Assembly (NCBI GenBank): GCA_013141015.1
Contig: JABFRT010000004.1
Span: 1-64,000, forward strand
DNA: 64,000 bases
From: Hyphomicrobium sp.
GTDB taxonomy: Bacteria > Pseudomonadota > Alphaproteobacteria > Rhizobiales > Hyphomicrobiaceae
Direction of reading: 5' to 3'
The notes under the pieces were generated by a model, which saw only the letters and a list, made by a program, of their open reading frames with translations, searched no databases and was not told where the DNA came from. The translations under genes were made by a program, and so were the position numbers. Below, in pieces: positions 36,094 through 44,477 of this stretch (the first letter of the stretch is position 1; each line of letters opens with the position of its first letter).

Positions 36094-37515
36094 CTAGCGG
36101 CTGAGACGTTGGATCGCTTGATCGACATTGGGGCATCCGCCCAATCTCCTGGCATCACGATAGAGCTGGAGAGCACTATCCTTCGAGCTGGAATTCACCA
36201 ATCCCTGCTCGTGAAGGGCTGCGAGAAAACAGTGAGCGATAGGGTCATTGCGTGCCGCCGCAATTTCCCACAGCGCTGCCGCACGGTCATAGTCAGCCGG
36301 GCCCGACGGCGATTGCACATAGATCGCACCAAGCTGCGTTAGTGCCCAGGCAAGGCGCGGATCATCGCTGAATTTCCGCAACGAATGACGAAGCCAGAAG
36401 CGCGCCTCATCATTGTTTTTTTGTACGCCCTCGCCATGGAGATACGCATCTGCGAGTTGAAGAGCGGTATCGACCGCGACTGCACTCGACGACTTCCCGA
36501 GTGGCGACGTCACACCTGGAGAAAAGACATCCCTCAGGGGGACTGCAAGATTCTCGCGGCTGGTGGTGGTCTTTTCGGCCTGATCGATTCTCACCACCCT
36601 TGCAGGTAAACCCAGCCAAAGAACGAGTGCAAGTGCCGCGACTGCCGACGCAACCGCCGCGCCAGAAAGCAGTAGCCATCGCATTGACTGCTGAGAAGGC
36701 ACATTGACGACAGATGCACTCCCCATTTGCGCAATGCGCCGCGCCGCTGGAATGCTCGGGGGTACACCCGGTGGTGGTGCGGAGGCTAAGTCAGATAGGT
36801 CCGTATTCTTTACAGGAACAGAACTCGTGGCGATTGACGGCACAATGCCAGCGGCGGCAGTTTCAACGCTGTCATGCCGTTCTTGCGCACCAATGACAGT
36901 GTTCATCCCGGTGCTGGCTGGCGCAGTGCCGATTGATTTGGCGTCACTGACTATGCCGGAAATAGGCGCCGTGTGGCCCCCACCGGGCTGCATGTCTTCC
37001 GTCACTTGGGTGGCCAGAAGCTCGGCTTCGAGGGCACGGGTCGCTGCAATCGTCGCGGCCAAGCGTTCTGCGTCACGGGCGCGGACTGCCGCTGCCTCTG
37101 CCGCCAATTGAGCATTCCGCTCCTCAACCGCAGCATTGCGCTGGTCCAATGTCATAACCAACCGCCCCGCACCGTCCGCGATCGAGACCGGCAAATTCGG
37201 CCAGCGCAATTCAGCGCGCACGCCAGCCATCGGAATGCTGACAACAACCGGCACGCCAGGCTTCAGTGCGGCGGCATTCGTAATTTCCGGCGTGATTGTG
37301 AATTCGACACCGCCGGAGATCACGCGTGGTTCAATCGGGACGTGATCACCGCCCGGCCAATCCTCGTCGTCGTCTCCAACTTCAGCGCCTTCGAGCGACG
37401 AAATCGAGTACGTCGACTCGCTAGGAAGCAAATGCAGTCCTTTCAGTTGCATAACCGCCTCGCCACGCCGCGCCACATCGGGATGCGGAAAGATTTCCAC
37501 TTTTACGGTATTCAT
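36094..37515 (-). CDS. one-TM protein with Sel1/TPR-like C-terminus, SrfBC partner
   Basis: A 473-residue protein. Residues 1-115 form a cytoplasmic beta-rich domain (VKVEIFPHPDVARRGEAV; FTITPEITNAAALKPG). At about 120-170 there is a coiled coil rich in Ala, Glu and Arg. A Pro/Thr/Ser linker leads to one membrane helix at 279-303 (LLLSGAAVASAVAALALVLWLGL). The C-terminal part (about 350-470) shows Sel1-type helix pairs: ALQLADAYLHGEGVQ, 'WALTQLGAIYVQ', 'IAHCFLAALHEQGL'. The start overlaps the SrfC stop by four bases. It may occupy the place of srfA in the enterobacterial operon, but I cannot show homology. Confidence 0.75.
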   Translation of the reverse strand: MNTVKVEIFPHPDVARRGEAVMQLKGLHLLPSESTYSISSLEGAEVGDDDEDWPGGDHVPIEPRVISGGVEFTITPEITNAAALKPGVPVVVSIPMAGVRAELRWPNLPVSIADGAGRLVMTLDQRNAAVEERNAQLAAEAAAVRARDAERLAATIAATRALEAELLATQVTEDMQPGGGHTAPISGIVSDAKSIGTAPASTGMNTVIGAQERHDSVETAAAGIVPSIATSSVPVKNTDLSDLASAPPPGVPPSIPAARRIAQMGSASVVNVPSQQSMRWLLLSGAAVASAVAALALVLWLGLPARVVRIDQAEKTTTSRENLAVPLRDVFSPGVTSPLGKSSSAVAVDTALQLADAYLHGEGVQKNNDEARFWLRHSLRKFSDDPRLAWALTQLGAIYVQSPSGPADYDRAAALWEIAAARNDPIAHCFLAALHEQGLVNSSSKDSALQLYRDARRLGGCPNVDQAIQRLSR

Positions 37516-40010
37516 AGATCGGCCTCGATCGCACTTGCGTTGAGTTCATTCAGAAGCTGATGCAATGCGCGCTCGCGCTCTCCACCGCGGGCGACAGATT
37601 GAACGGCTGCGAGATTGTCTTCGACCAGGAGCGCAAATGCTTTTGGCCATTGATCAGACAGAGTTGCACTGGAGGTGACACCGCGGCGCAACCAATGTTG
37701 GTGGCTCTGATCACGCTCATTGGAATATGAAGCACTGCCAAGCACTCGTTGAGCGGCGTCAGCCAGAGGGTCTGGTGCTTGGAGCGTTTCAAGGAACACT
37801 GCGATAAAGCGGGCCGACTGGGCTGCTGCCCGCAGGGCAAGTTCGGCGGGCGTCGGCTGCAAGCAAATGATCGCTTGTATCCGGCTGGTCAGCTGCGCGC
37901 GCATACCTATGCGTTCAGACGCAATCACGAGTTCATCGACAATATGCAGAAGCACTTGTGAAGACAGCCGGATCCGGCGAGTAAATGCGTGGGATCGCGC
38001 TGCGCGGCGCATTCCGGCAGCCCACCAGTTGACAACGATTGATGCGAGATCCTGGGCACAATCGGCGTCATACAGGCGTTCTCCGCCAGAAGCCGTTTGC
38101 CAATTCGACGTTTCATTGGCATCGAATGCCGCTGTTCGCTTGTCCAACGCCGTATTCAGTACAAGTTCGATATCCGGTTCACGCGACGAGAGAGCCTGTA
38201 GTAACGCGCAGAGCCGCTTTTGCTGCGCGCAAAGGGCAAGCCGGCTTTGTGCGACATTGGCCATCTGCCGCCGCCATTCTGGAACGCTTTGCTGATCACT
38301 AACGAAGAAGCGCAAAAAGCGCGACCGCAGCCCGCGGCGCATGTCGTTAAGGTTGCGTTGCAGCTGGCGCGTCTTGAGGGCGGTATGCACGGGGCCGCGC
38401 GCCGGATGCCCAAAATCTGTCTGGGAGCAGCGCGGCCCGTTGAGTTTGAATTCGCCAACCGGCAGGGTGGACAGCGAGCCTGGCATACTGATGTCTGCTG
38501 GAGCTGAACTACCGCTGCGATTGCGGAAGCTATCGTCAGCGCCGTCCAGCGCGATGATGTTGTCGAATGGCCGCCCAGGAAACCAATTCAGTGGCCAATC
38601 TTGACCGGCCGCAACTTCATCCTGCCAATTTGGCGACGCCGGGGTAGTGCTGGTGATGCCGCTTTGTTGGGTTGCTATGAACAGCGATGTGCGGGCTTGT
38701 TCGCGGATATGTGGTTCCACACCTTGAGTAAGACCGATCCAATCAGCCACCGGTTCGGTTAAACAGTCATCGGCAATTTGATCGGGAGTTGCGCAACATA
38801 CCACGAGGCTATTGATCTCGTGACACTCAATGGCCTGTTCAAAGACGTAACGGGCTTTGACGTGCCCGAGAAGTTGCAACAGGGCTAAATTTGCCTCGTG
38901 CTCAATTGCACGCACGACTGGCGCGCATAGCATCTTGCCTGGAATTGTACCGGGATGCGGAAATATAACGGTGTCGTATGCGTCTGCAGAGGTCCATTGG
39001 ACGTCTGCCCGTTCAAGCCGGATATCGCGCAGCAGCAAACTCAACACTGCGCGAGACACGCGTTGAGGTGCGCCATAAGACGCTGACACGTCGATCATAT
39101 CGGCAATTGGTTCGAGAATGCCTTCGAACGTCCGGCGATCAAGCACACTACGCGGATGGGTATTGTTTTGCCGGGCCGCATTGTCAGGCGCAAACAGCGC
39201 ATCGTGGCCCAACATCATTGCCTGACCATTGCCGAGCTTCTCAAGCGCATCTGAACTTTTCATGTAGATGCGGGTCATCGTCTCGTTACAACCCCAAAGA
39301 CCGGCAAGGAGAGGAATCCGGCTTTGGTCATCGAGGTGCGGCAGAAGCTCCAAAATCGCATCCCAGTATCCAGCCGCCGTTAGATTTCCAAAGGCAACTC
39401 CTTGCGGGCAGAGGGCGTGCAGGTATTCGATAAGATCGTGAATATCCGGCTCGGAGAATCCTGGGACACGATAGGCAGACAGACCCTGCCGGGCCACGTC
39501 GATGGTCTGCAGCAAAGTCTTGACCTGACGAGCCGCACCTTGCGTTGGGTTGGGGCCCATCATATGGGCACGCGCCAATATCTTGACGATGTCGATCCTG
39601 TCGAGGAGGCGGGCAGGGTACGCCAATCCGTCCCGCGTCTGGCGCACAGTACGCCCGCCGATCCGCACCGCTGAGGCCATCGCATGAGGTGCAGGCAGCA
39701 GGCCTTTGAGATCAAAGCGGTTTTTTCCGTCACTCGATTCTAAGAGCAGCTCTTTGCCCGCGTGCCCCGTGACCGCCGATATTATTTCACGCCGCGATTG
39801 CTCTTGGCTGCCAGCGATGGCGAATGCAGGCTCGCCAAGCGACGCCCTAGATATTTGGCCGGCGCGGCGTTCAATATCCCTCAGTTCGCTTGCAAGACCA
39901 GCGCTCAGCCCTTGCAGATCGCCGGAATTTACATCGACCCATCCACGCAATTTAACGGTCTGCTCAACAAGCTGCCTGCAGCCCAGTTGGATCTGCTGTT
40001 GCGGGGTCAT
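37512..40010 (-). CDS. srfC: SrfC-family protein (putative virulence factor family)
   Basis: An 832-residue cytoplasmic protein assigned to the SrfC/Virul_Fac family from its pairing with SrfB, its length and its layout. Near residue 63-80 the sequence PAFAIAGSQEQSRREIISAV looks like a P-loop region that has lost the GK[ST] core, so nucleotide binding is doubtful. The central part has 'DTVIFPHPGTIPGK' and 'EINSLVVCCATPD'; the last 300 residues are mainly helical with many Arg. Function is not established; the Salmonella genes were named for control by SsrB. It overlaps both neighbours by ATGA, so the three proteins are made in a coupled way. Confidence 0.7.
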   Translation of the reverse strand: MTPQQQIQLGCRQLVEQTVKLRGWVDVNSGDLQGLSAGLASELRDIERRAGQISRASLGEPAFAIAGSQEQSRREIISAVTGHAGKELLLESSDGKNRFDLKGLLPAPHAMASAVRIGGRTVRQTRDGLAYPARLLDRIDIVKILARAHMMGPNPTQGAARQVKTLLQTIDVARQGLSAYRVPGFSEPDIHDLIEYLHALCPQGVAFGNLTAAGYWDAILELLPHLDDQSRIPLLAGLWGCNETMTRIYMKSSDALEKLGNGQAMMLGHDALFAPDNAARQNNTHPRSVLDRRTFEGILEPIADMIDVSASYGAPQRVSRAVLSLLLRDIRLERADVQWTSADAYDTVIFPHPGTIPGKMLCAPVVRAIEHEANLALLQLLGHVKARYVFEQAIECHEINSLVVCCATPDQIADDCLTEPVADWIGLTQGVEPHIREQARTSLFIATQQSGITSTTPASPNWQDEVAAGQDWPLNWFPGRPFDNIIALDGADDSFRNRSGSSAPADISMPGSLSTLPVGEFKLNGPRCSQTDFGHPARGPVHTALKTRQLQRNLNDMRRGLRSRFLRFFVSDQQSVPEWRRQMANVAQSRLALCAQQKRLCALLQALSSREPDIELVLNTALDKRTAAFDANETSNWQTASGGERLYDADCAQDLASIVVNWWAAGMRRAARSHAFTRRIRLSSQVLLHIVDELVIASERIGMRAQLTSRIQAIICLQPTPAELALRAAAQSARFIAVFLETLQAPDPLADAAQRVLGSASYSNERDQSHQHWLRRGVTSSATLSDQWPKAFALLVEDNLAAVQSVARGGERERALHQLLNELNASAIEADL

Positions 40011-42670
40011 GAGTGGCCTTCCTCATGTCCAGTCACGTGAGTGCGGTATCCGGCAATGGGCGGCCTTTCGCGGCCGATGAGCGGTTGGCGGCGCGTCCCG
40101 CTTGCGGGATAGTCGACGGTTGACGTGATCAGATTGAAGCCCGTGGCCCCAAGCGACGTGCGGCTGGCGAGTGCGACGCCGACAGCGCGCGTCGACAGTA
40201 GCGCAATGTTTGCCTCATCGGCGGCCGGTTGCAGCAGGCTGCTCGGGCGGTGCAGGAGGTTGATTATGCGATGGGGAGCAAGTGGTAGAATAGCCAACAA
40301 TTCACTTTCGACATCTCCAAGCGCCGGAAGGTTCCCCGTGAGCATGATCAGGTCACAGTCGTAAATCGACAATGTTCCGGCAATTTTCACAGCCACCGGC
40401 CTGATGCAAGCGCGCAACGTAGAGGACAGTGCCCTTCGGGAAACCCTGAAGTTTGTTTCTGCGAGCGCAAAGCGCTTGGCGCCCGCCGCTGCTGCGTGCC
40501 GGTCAAATTCGGCTGCCAGCAGGCTCAACCGGCCGCCACCTGCACGTACAAGGTCTGCAAGTTCAAACTGGATCAGACCGGCGACGAGATCAGCCGAAGC
40601 ACTATTGCAAACGTCAAGCAGCGCCTGACCTGCCGGTTCCAGGATGCGGTGGCGGAACCTTGCAGCGAAATCGGCGCTCATTGGGCCGGGAGACGGTGTG
40701 CTGCGACCGGAGCAGGCGGTCACGAGATCTGTGGCCGAAAGACAGCCCGCGCGTGCGAGTGCTTCAACAATGGCGGGCTGAATGTGGTTGTCGATTGCAG
40801 CGTCCAGCAAAGCGCCCGTCGCAAATTGATAGCGGTCGCATAGTCCCAATTGCGGCACGATGGTTCCGCCACTGCTGATTTTGTAATCAACAAGCGCCGC
40901 CCGGCTGAAATCCGAGCCAAGCCGGACCGACGCCACGCGCAGTGCCGGCGCCGCAGCGCCTCGTGCTCGTGGCATGCGCGCTGCTGCAAAAAAATTGACG
41001 GCATTGCCGCCAAATCTGAGCGTAATCTCATCAAATAAATAGACAAACTGTGCCGCAATGTCCGGATCGAGACCTGACCGGATCTCCGGACGCCGGGGCT
41101 GTCCTGCAACTGCATCACCGGTCCAGCCGAGCGCATCCCAAACATTGTCGACCGCCTCCCGCAACCGGGTCAGCATCAGGTCGCGCTCGTCGTCAGGCGT
41201 ATCGGCGGCGGCGGCCAAGACGACGCGGCCAATCCGCCGGATGCCCTCATCAACCGCGGCACTGGTCGATCGTCGCGGTGGATTAAGCTGAGATAGGGCT
41301 TGGAGCAGCAATTCGGTGAAAAAGAAGCCCGACAACGATGAGCGTGAAAAGCGTGGCTTCAATCCGGCTTCTCCGTCCAAAGCCGGGGTGCCGTCGTCCT
41401 TCAATCCGATGAGTTGCGCACCAGATACGACTGGCCCATGCCCGGCCTTGTTCAACTCATCCCGGCTAAATCGCCAGGATCTTTCACTTAAGCTCTGGTC
41501 CATAATCTGACTGGCGAAGCCGGCGAGACCAGACGTTCCGGGTGTCGCACTTGCGCGCATCGACAAGCGCTGCGCCTCTTTGCCGATGCGCACGATACTG
41601 GGCCAAGGGAAGGCGTCGTTTCGGCCGCTGCGCCGGGATGCAGTGGAATTGCCAAATCCGCCATCATCGAATTCGATTGCTGTCGGAATGGTGCCGCCAT
41701 GAAGCGTGGCCGGTTCTGAAATGTCACGGACCGGAACAAGCGTCGCGACCGGAAACGTCCCGCCGGTTTCTCTGCTGGCGGATTCATAAAATAGCGCAGT
41801 TGTCTCTATGTCACCGGCATCGATGACGAGATCGAGATTGACGTCAGGTATCGTCCACTGTGGTGATATTGAATCGACAAAGCGCGCGTGCGGTATGACC
41901 GCCAATTCAACCAACCCTGCAATCAAGGCCAGATATTGGGCGGTATGCCCGTATTGGGAGGAGAACGCAGAATCAGCAGCACCGCCGCAATCCCGGCGCA
42001 CGCACGATTTCAACCATTGATCTACCCAATGCTCACCCACAAATGCCGCTGTGCGCGACATGGACGGTGAAACAGTGAACATCGACATCAATAGAACGTC
42101 GTCGCTATTGGGCTCGAGATACCGGGAAGCTTCGAGACGTCCAGCAGGGGCGATTCGGGTGTCGATCGCCAGAACGGCTTTGACGCTCCGGACGTCTGTA
42201 AGTGGAACACCGGGATCACTCAGAAAAAGCCGGGCCCAATTTACCGGTCCGCTGTCGCACTGCGCGTGCCCCCGCGCGTTCCGCCCCAGAAACCTGAAAT
42301 ATGGCAGCGGTATCCAGCTGCCCAAATACGCGTGCAAGCCATCCAGCGCGGTGCATGAAAGCGTTCGATCGTTCTCAAGCACCAAACCCGTTACCGGATG
42401 AACAAGCCGCCCATCCTCAAAATCTGGGTTTTCAACGACCAGCAACACGGACGGGTGCCCGTCGATGCAATCTTCGACAAACCTATGATACGTCGCATCG
42501 AGGCGCTGCAGGGGCAGCTCGAAATCAAAAAATTGAATGTTTGAAGAGGGAACAAGCCTGATACTTGGGCCGGTACAAATGTGATCAGCGATCACGCCTT
42601 CCGACGTATGCCCATTCGTCGTATTGCCCACTTTGCCCTGACCCAACTCGTAAAACACGCACAAAACCAC
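40007..42670 (-). CDS. srfB: SrfB-family protein, possibly an actin/Hsp70-like ATPase
   Basis: An 887-residue protein of the SrfB family. It opens with the family block 'RLVPSSNIQFFDFEL' (about residues 38-52). A segment at about 278-294 (DLVIDAGDIETTALF) and one near 600 (RLGSDFSRAALVDYKIS) look like phosphate-binding hairpins, and 'DLIMLTGNLPALGDVE' near 795 resembles an adenosine-binding loop of the actin/Hsp70 superfamily. This structural reading is mine and unproved. The GTG at 42670 is the longest start; another GTG 25 codons in is closer to the family's usual beginning. It is the first gene of a five-gene operon. Confidence 0.78.
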   Translation of the reverse strand: MVLCVFYELGQGKVGNTTNGHTSEGVIADHICTGPSIRLVPSSNIQFFDFELPLQRLDATYHRFVEDCIDGHPSVLLVVENPDFEDGRLVHPVTGLVLENDRTLSCTALDGLHAYLGSWIPLPYFRFLGRNARGHAQCDSGPVNWARLFLSDPGVPLTDVRSVKAVLAIDTRIAPAGRLEASRYLEPNSDDVLLMSMFTVSPSMSRTAAFVGEHWVDQWLKSCVRRDCGGAADSAFSSQYGHTAQYLALIAGLVELAVIPHARFVDSISPQWTIPDVNLDLVIDAGDIETTALFYESASRETGGTFPVATLVPVRDISEPATLHGGTIPTAIEFDDGGFGNSTASRRSGRNDAFPWPSIVRIGKEAQRLSMRASATPGTSGLAGFASQIMDQSLSERSWRFSRDELNKAGHGPVVSGAQLIGLKDDGTPALDGEAGLKPRFSRSSLSGFFFTELLLQALSQLNPPRRSTSAAVDEGIRRIGRVVLAAAADTPDDERDLMLTRLREAVDNVWDALGWTGDAVAGQPRRPEIRSGLDPDIAAQFVYLFDEITLRFGGNAVNFFAAARMPRARGAAAPALRVASVRLGSDFSRAALVDYKISSGGTIVPQLGLCDRYQFATGALLDAAIDNHIQPAIVEALARAGCLSATDLVTACSGRSTPSPGPMSADFAARFRHRILEPAGQALLDVCNSASADLVAGLIQFELADLVRAGGGRLSLLAAEFDRHAAAAGAKRFALAETNFRVSRRALSSTLRACIRPVAVKIAGTLSIYDCDLIMLTGNLPALGDVESELLAILPLAPHRIINLLHRPSSLLQPAADEANIALLSTRAVGVALASRTSLGATGFNLITSTVDYPASGTRRQPLIGRERPPIAGYRTHVTGHEEGHS

Positions 42671-42838
42671 GCCCCGGCCATCCCGTTTAAGGGATCACCA
42701 GCAATACCGTCTTTGGAGCAACACAAACCCGCCGGCCACCTGTCCCCGGCAAGCACCAGCTTCAATCATAAATTTTCAATAGTCCCCTGCTGCGACCGTG
42801 GCGCGGCTATGTAACAGCTCTATGACACGCGTTCCGCC

Positions 42839-42864
42839 GGCACCTAAAGTTATGCAAAGGTGCC
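42839..42864. repeat. inverted repeat upstream of the srf operon
   Basis: GGCACCT-N12-AGGTGCC, a perfect 7-bp dyad about 170 bp upstream of srfB. It could be an operator or a weak hairpin. Confidence 0.45.
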
Positions 42865-43140
42865 TTTCGTGACGAACCGCGCCCGCCCTGCCAAGCGCGC
42901 AAATCTGCAATGATCGTCAGGTTTCCGTCGATGCTCCGGCGAACGTCCATTGTTGGCCCGACTTGCCGGATGCGTACCGCGCGGCATCAGGCCTTTCGGA
43001 CATCGCAAATCGCTCGCGCTTGCCCGAGTGCATCATTCGCAGACTTTGAAATCGTTGCGTCCTGCGCCGGGCCGCGCGCGATGCTCTGGTCCGTCTCGTT
43101 TTGATGGCTTCAAAGCCGGACCCTAGCTCATCGTCATGCC

Positions 43141-43207
43141 GTGCTTCCTATCGGAAAACAGGTTCCCATCCCCGGCTTCGCGGAGACTGTTTTTTTTCCG
43201 GAAGCAC
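43141..43207. repeat. long imperfect inverted repeat after rsgA
   Basis: Outer arms GTGCTTCC (43141-43148) and GGAAGCAC (43200-43207), inner arms CGGAAAACAG (43152-43161) and CTGTTTTTTTTCCG (43187-43200). On the minus strand it lies just past the rsgA stop and could act as its terminator. Its form recalls dispersed intergenic palindromes of Hyphomicrobiales. Confidence 0.55.
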
Positions 43208-43216
43208 TCATGTGTC

Positions 43217-44206
43217 TCAGCGCCGCCCGGACCGCCCCTTTTTCTCAGGCGACGGCGCGTCCTTCATGTAGCGGGCAAACCGGTCTGCATCGATTTCGCC
43301 TTTATCGAGCGCGGCGCGCACCGCGCATCCGGGCTCGCTGACATGCCGGCAGTTGGCGAAACGGCATTGACTGGCAAGCGTTGCGATATCCTCAAACGCA
43401 TCGACCGCTTCAGCAGCGGCATTCCACAATTCCAAGCCGCGCAGTCCGGGCATATCGATCAATGAGCCGCCTGAGGGGCGCTGAAACAGCTGGCGATCTG
43501 TCGTCGTGTGCCGGCCCCGGCTGTCGTGGGCGCGCACCTCCTGCGTCGCCTGCACCACGCGGCCCAGCAGTTGATTGGTCATCGTTGATTTGCCGACGCC
43601 CGACGAACCAATGAGAACGATTGTCCGGTTGCCATCGAAGTAGCGCTCAATCTCGCCAAGAGATGCGAGATCACGCGCCGAAATGGTATGAACAGCAATG
43701 CCGGGCGCAAGGGCGGAGATTTCCGCAATCATGCGCGGCAAGTCTTGTGCGAGATCGGATTTGTTCAACACGACGACCGGATCAGCGCCGCTCTCGCGCA
43801 CCAAAGCCAGATAACGCTCAAGGCGCGGCAGATTAAAATCGCCATCCGGCGCCGTCACAATGAACACGTAGTCAATGTTGGCCGCTAGAAGCTGCGGGCG
43901 CTTCTCACCGGAGGCTTTGCGTATCAGCGCGGTAGTCCGCGGCAGCACAGCTTCAATAGCGGCCGGACCATCCCCAAGCGCCGGCCGCAGCGCCACGAAG
44001 TCGCCGACGCCGGGCAGGTCAGAGCGCTCACCGGCGGACTTGCGCATGCGTTGCGGGGCTTCAGCCGTCAACTCGCCCGCCGCAGTCGCGACCCGAAAAT
44101 GGCTGCGATGCTCGCCAACCACCCGCCCAGGCAACAGGCCATCGGCTGCATAGACTGCAAATTCCTGCTGCCGCAGCGCCGTCCAACCAAACCGTTCCAG
44201 CGTCAT
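43217..44206 (-). CDS. rsgA: ribosome biogenesis GTPase RsgA
   Basis: A 329-residue circularly permuted GTPase that checks 30S subunit maturation. The motif order is the permuted one: OB-fold first (PGRVVGEHRSHFRV), then G4 'VVVLNKSDLA', G5 'TISA', G1 'IGSSGVGKST', G2/G3 'TTTDRQLF' and 'LIDMPGLRGLEL', and finally the zinc knuckle CRFANCRHVSEPGCAV. ATG 44206 has AGGGGAACG upstream; the longer frame to 44293 is unlikely. The C-terminus is Lys/Arg-rich. Confidence 0.95.
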   Translation of the reverse strand: MTLERFGWTALRQQEFAVYAADGLLPGRVVGEHRSHFRVATAAGELTAEAPQRMRKSAGERSDLPGVGDFVALRPALGDGPAAIEAVLPRTTALIRKASGEKRPQLLAANIDYVFIVTAPDGDFNLPRLERYLALVRESGADPVVVLNKSDLAQDLPRMIAEISALAPGIAVHTISARDLASLGEIERYFDGNRTIVLIGSSGVGKSTMTNQLLGRVVQATQEVRAHDSRGRHTTTDRQLFQRPSGGSLIDMPGLRGLELWNAAAEAVDAFEDIATLASQCRFANCRHVSEPGCAVRAALDKGEIDADRFARYMKDAPSPEKKGRSGRR

Positions 44207-44383
44207 TCCGTTCCCCTGGCATTTGCTCCACGCCGGATCAAGCCCAGGCCGGAAATGCCAATTTTGTGGCTGTTGTCTGCAGTGTCGCGACACTCACTCC
44301 TTTAGCTCCTTTACGGCACGCGGAACCGGGTTTCTTGCACAGCCGTCACCCAGGCGACCGGCACCCATCACATTTATTTCGTT

Positions 44384-44397
44384 CTGATCCCGATCAG
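44384..44397 (+). promoter_or_regulatory. FNR-like dyad, distal, upstream of bchE
   Basis: CTGAT-CCCG-ATCAG, a perfect palindrome matching the FNR consensus TTGAT-N4-ATCAA except at the outermost base on each side. It sits about 87 bp before the bchE ATG. Confidence 0.45.
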
Positions 44398-44407
44398 ATG
44401 CATTTCG

Positions 44408-44421
44408 TTGACACCGATCAA
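44408..44421 (+). promoter_or_regulatory. FNR/FnrL box upstream of bchE
   Basis: TTGAC-ACCG-ATCAA, one base away from TTGAT-N4-ATCAA, centred about 63 bp before the bchE ATG. BchE is oxygen-independent and its gene is known to be under FnrL in Rhodobacter. A partial PpsR-like site, TGTC-N10-GACG, follows at 44424-44441. Confidence 0.65.
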
Positions 44422-44477
44422 TGTGTCCAGTTCACTTGACGTTACTGTAGCGCGACACTTTGCACCGGGAGCCCGCC

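Larger units (their letters stand above)
42671..43216. other. intergenic region between rsgA and srfB, 546 bp
   Basis: Both flanking genes are on the minus strand. The stretch holds two inverted repeats (42839-42864 and 43141-43207) and no convincing coding frame. The promoter of the srf operon must lie here. Confidence 0.5.

Noticed and set aside
42910-43104. Small open frame of 64 codons upstream of srfB
   Set aside because: Arg/Ser/Ala-rich shadow-like composition and no start signal; it does not resemble a real protein.
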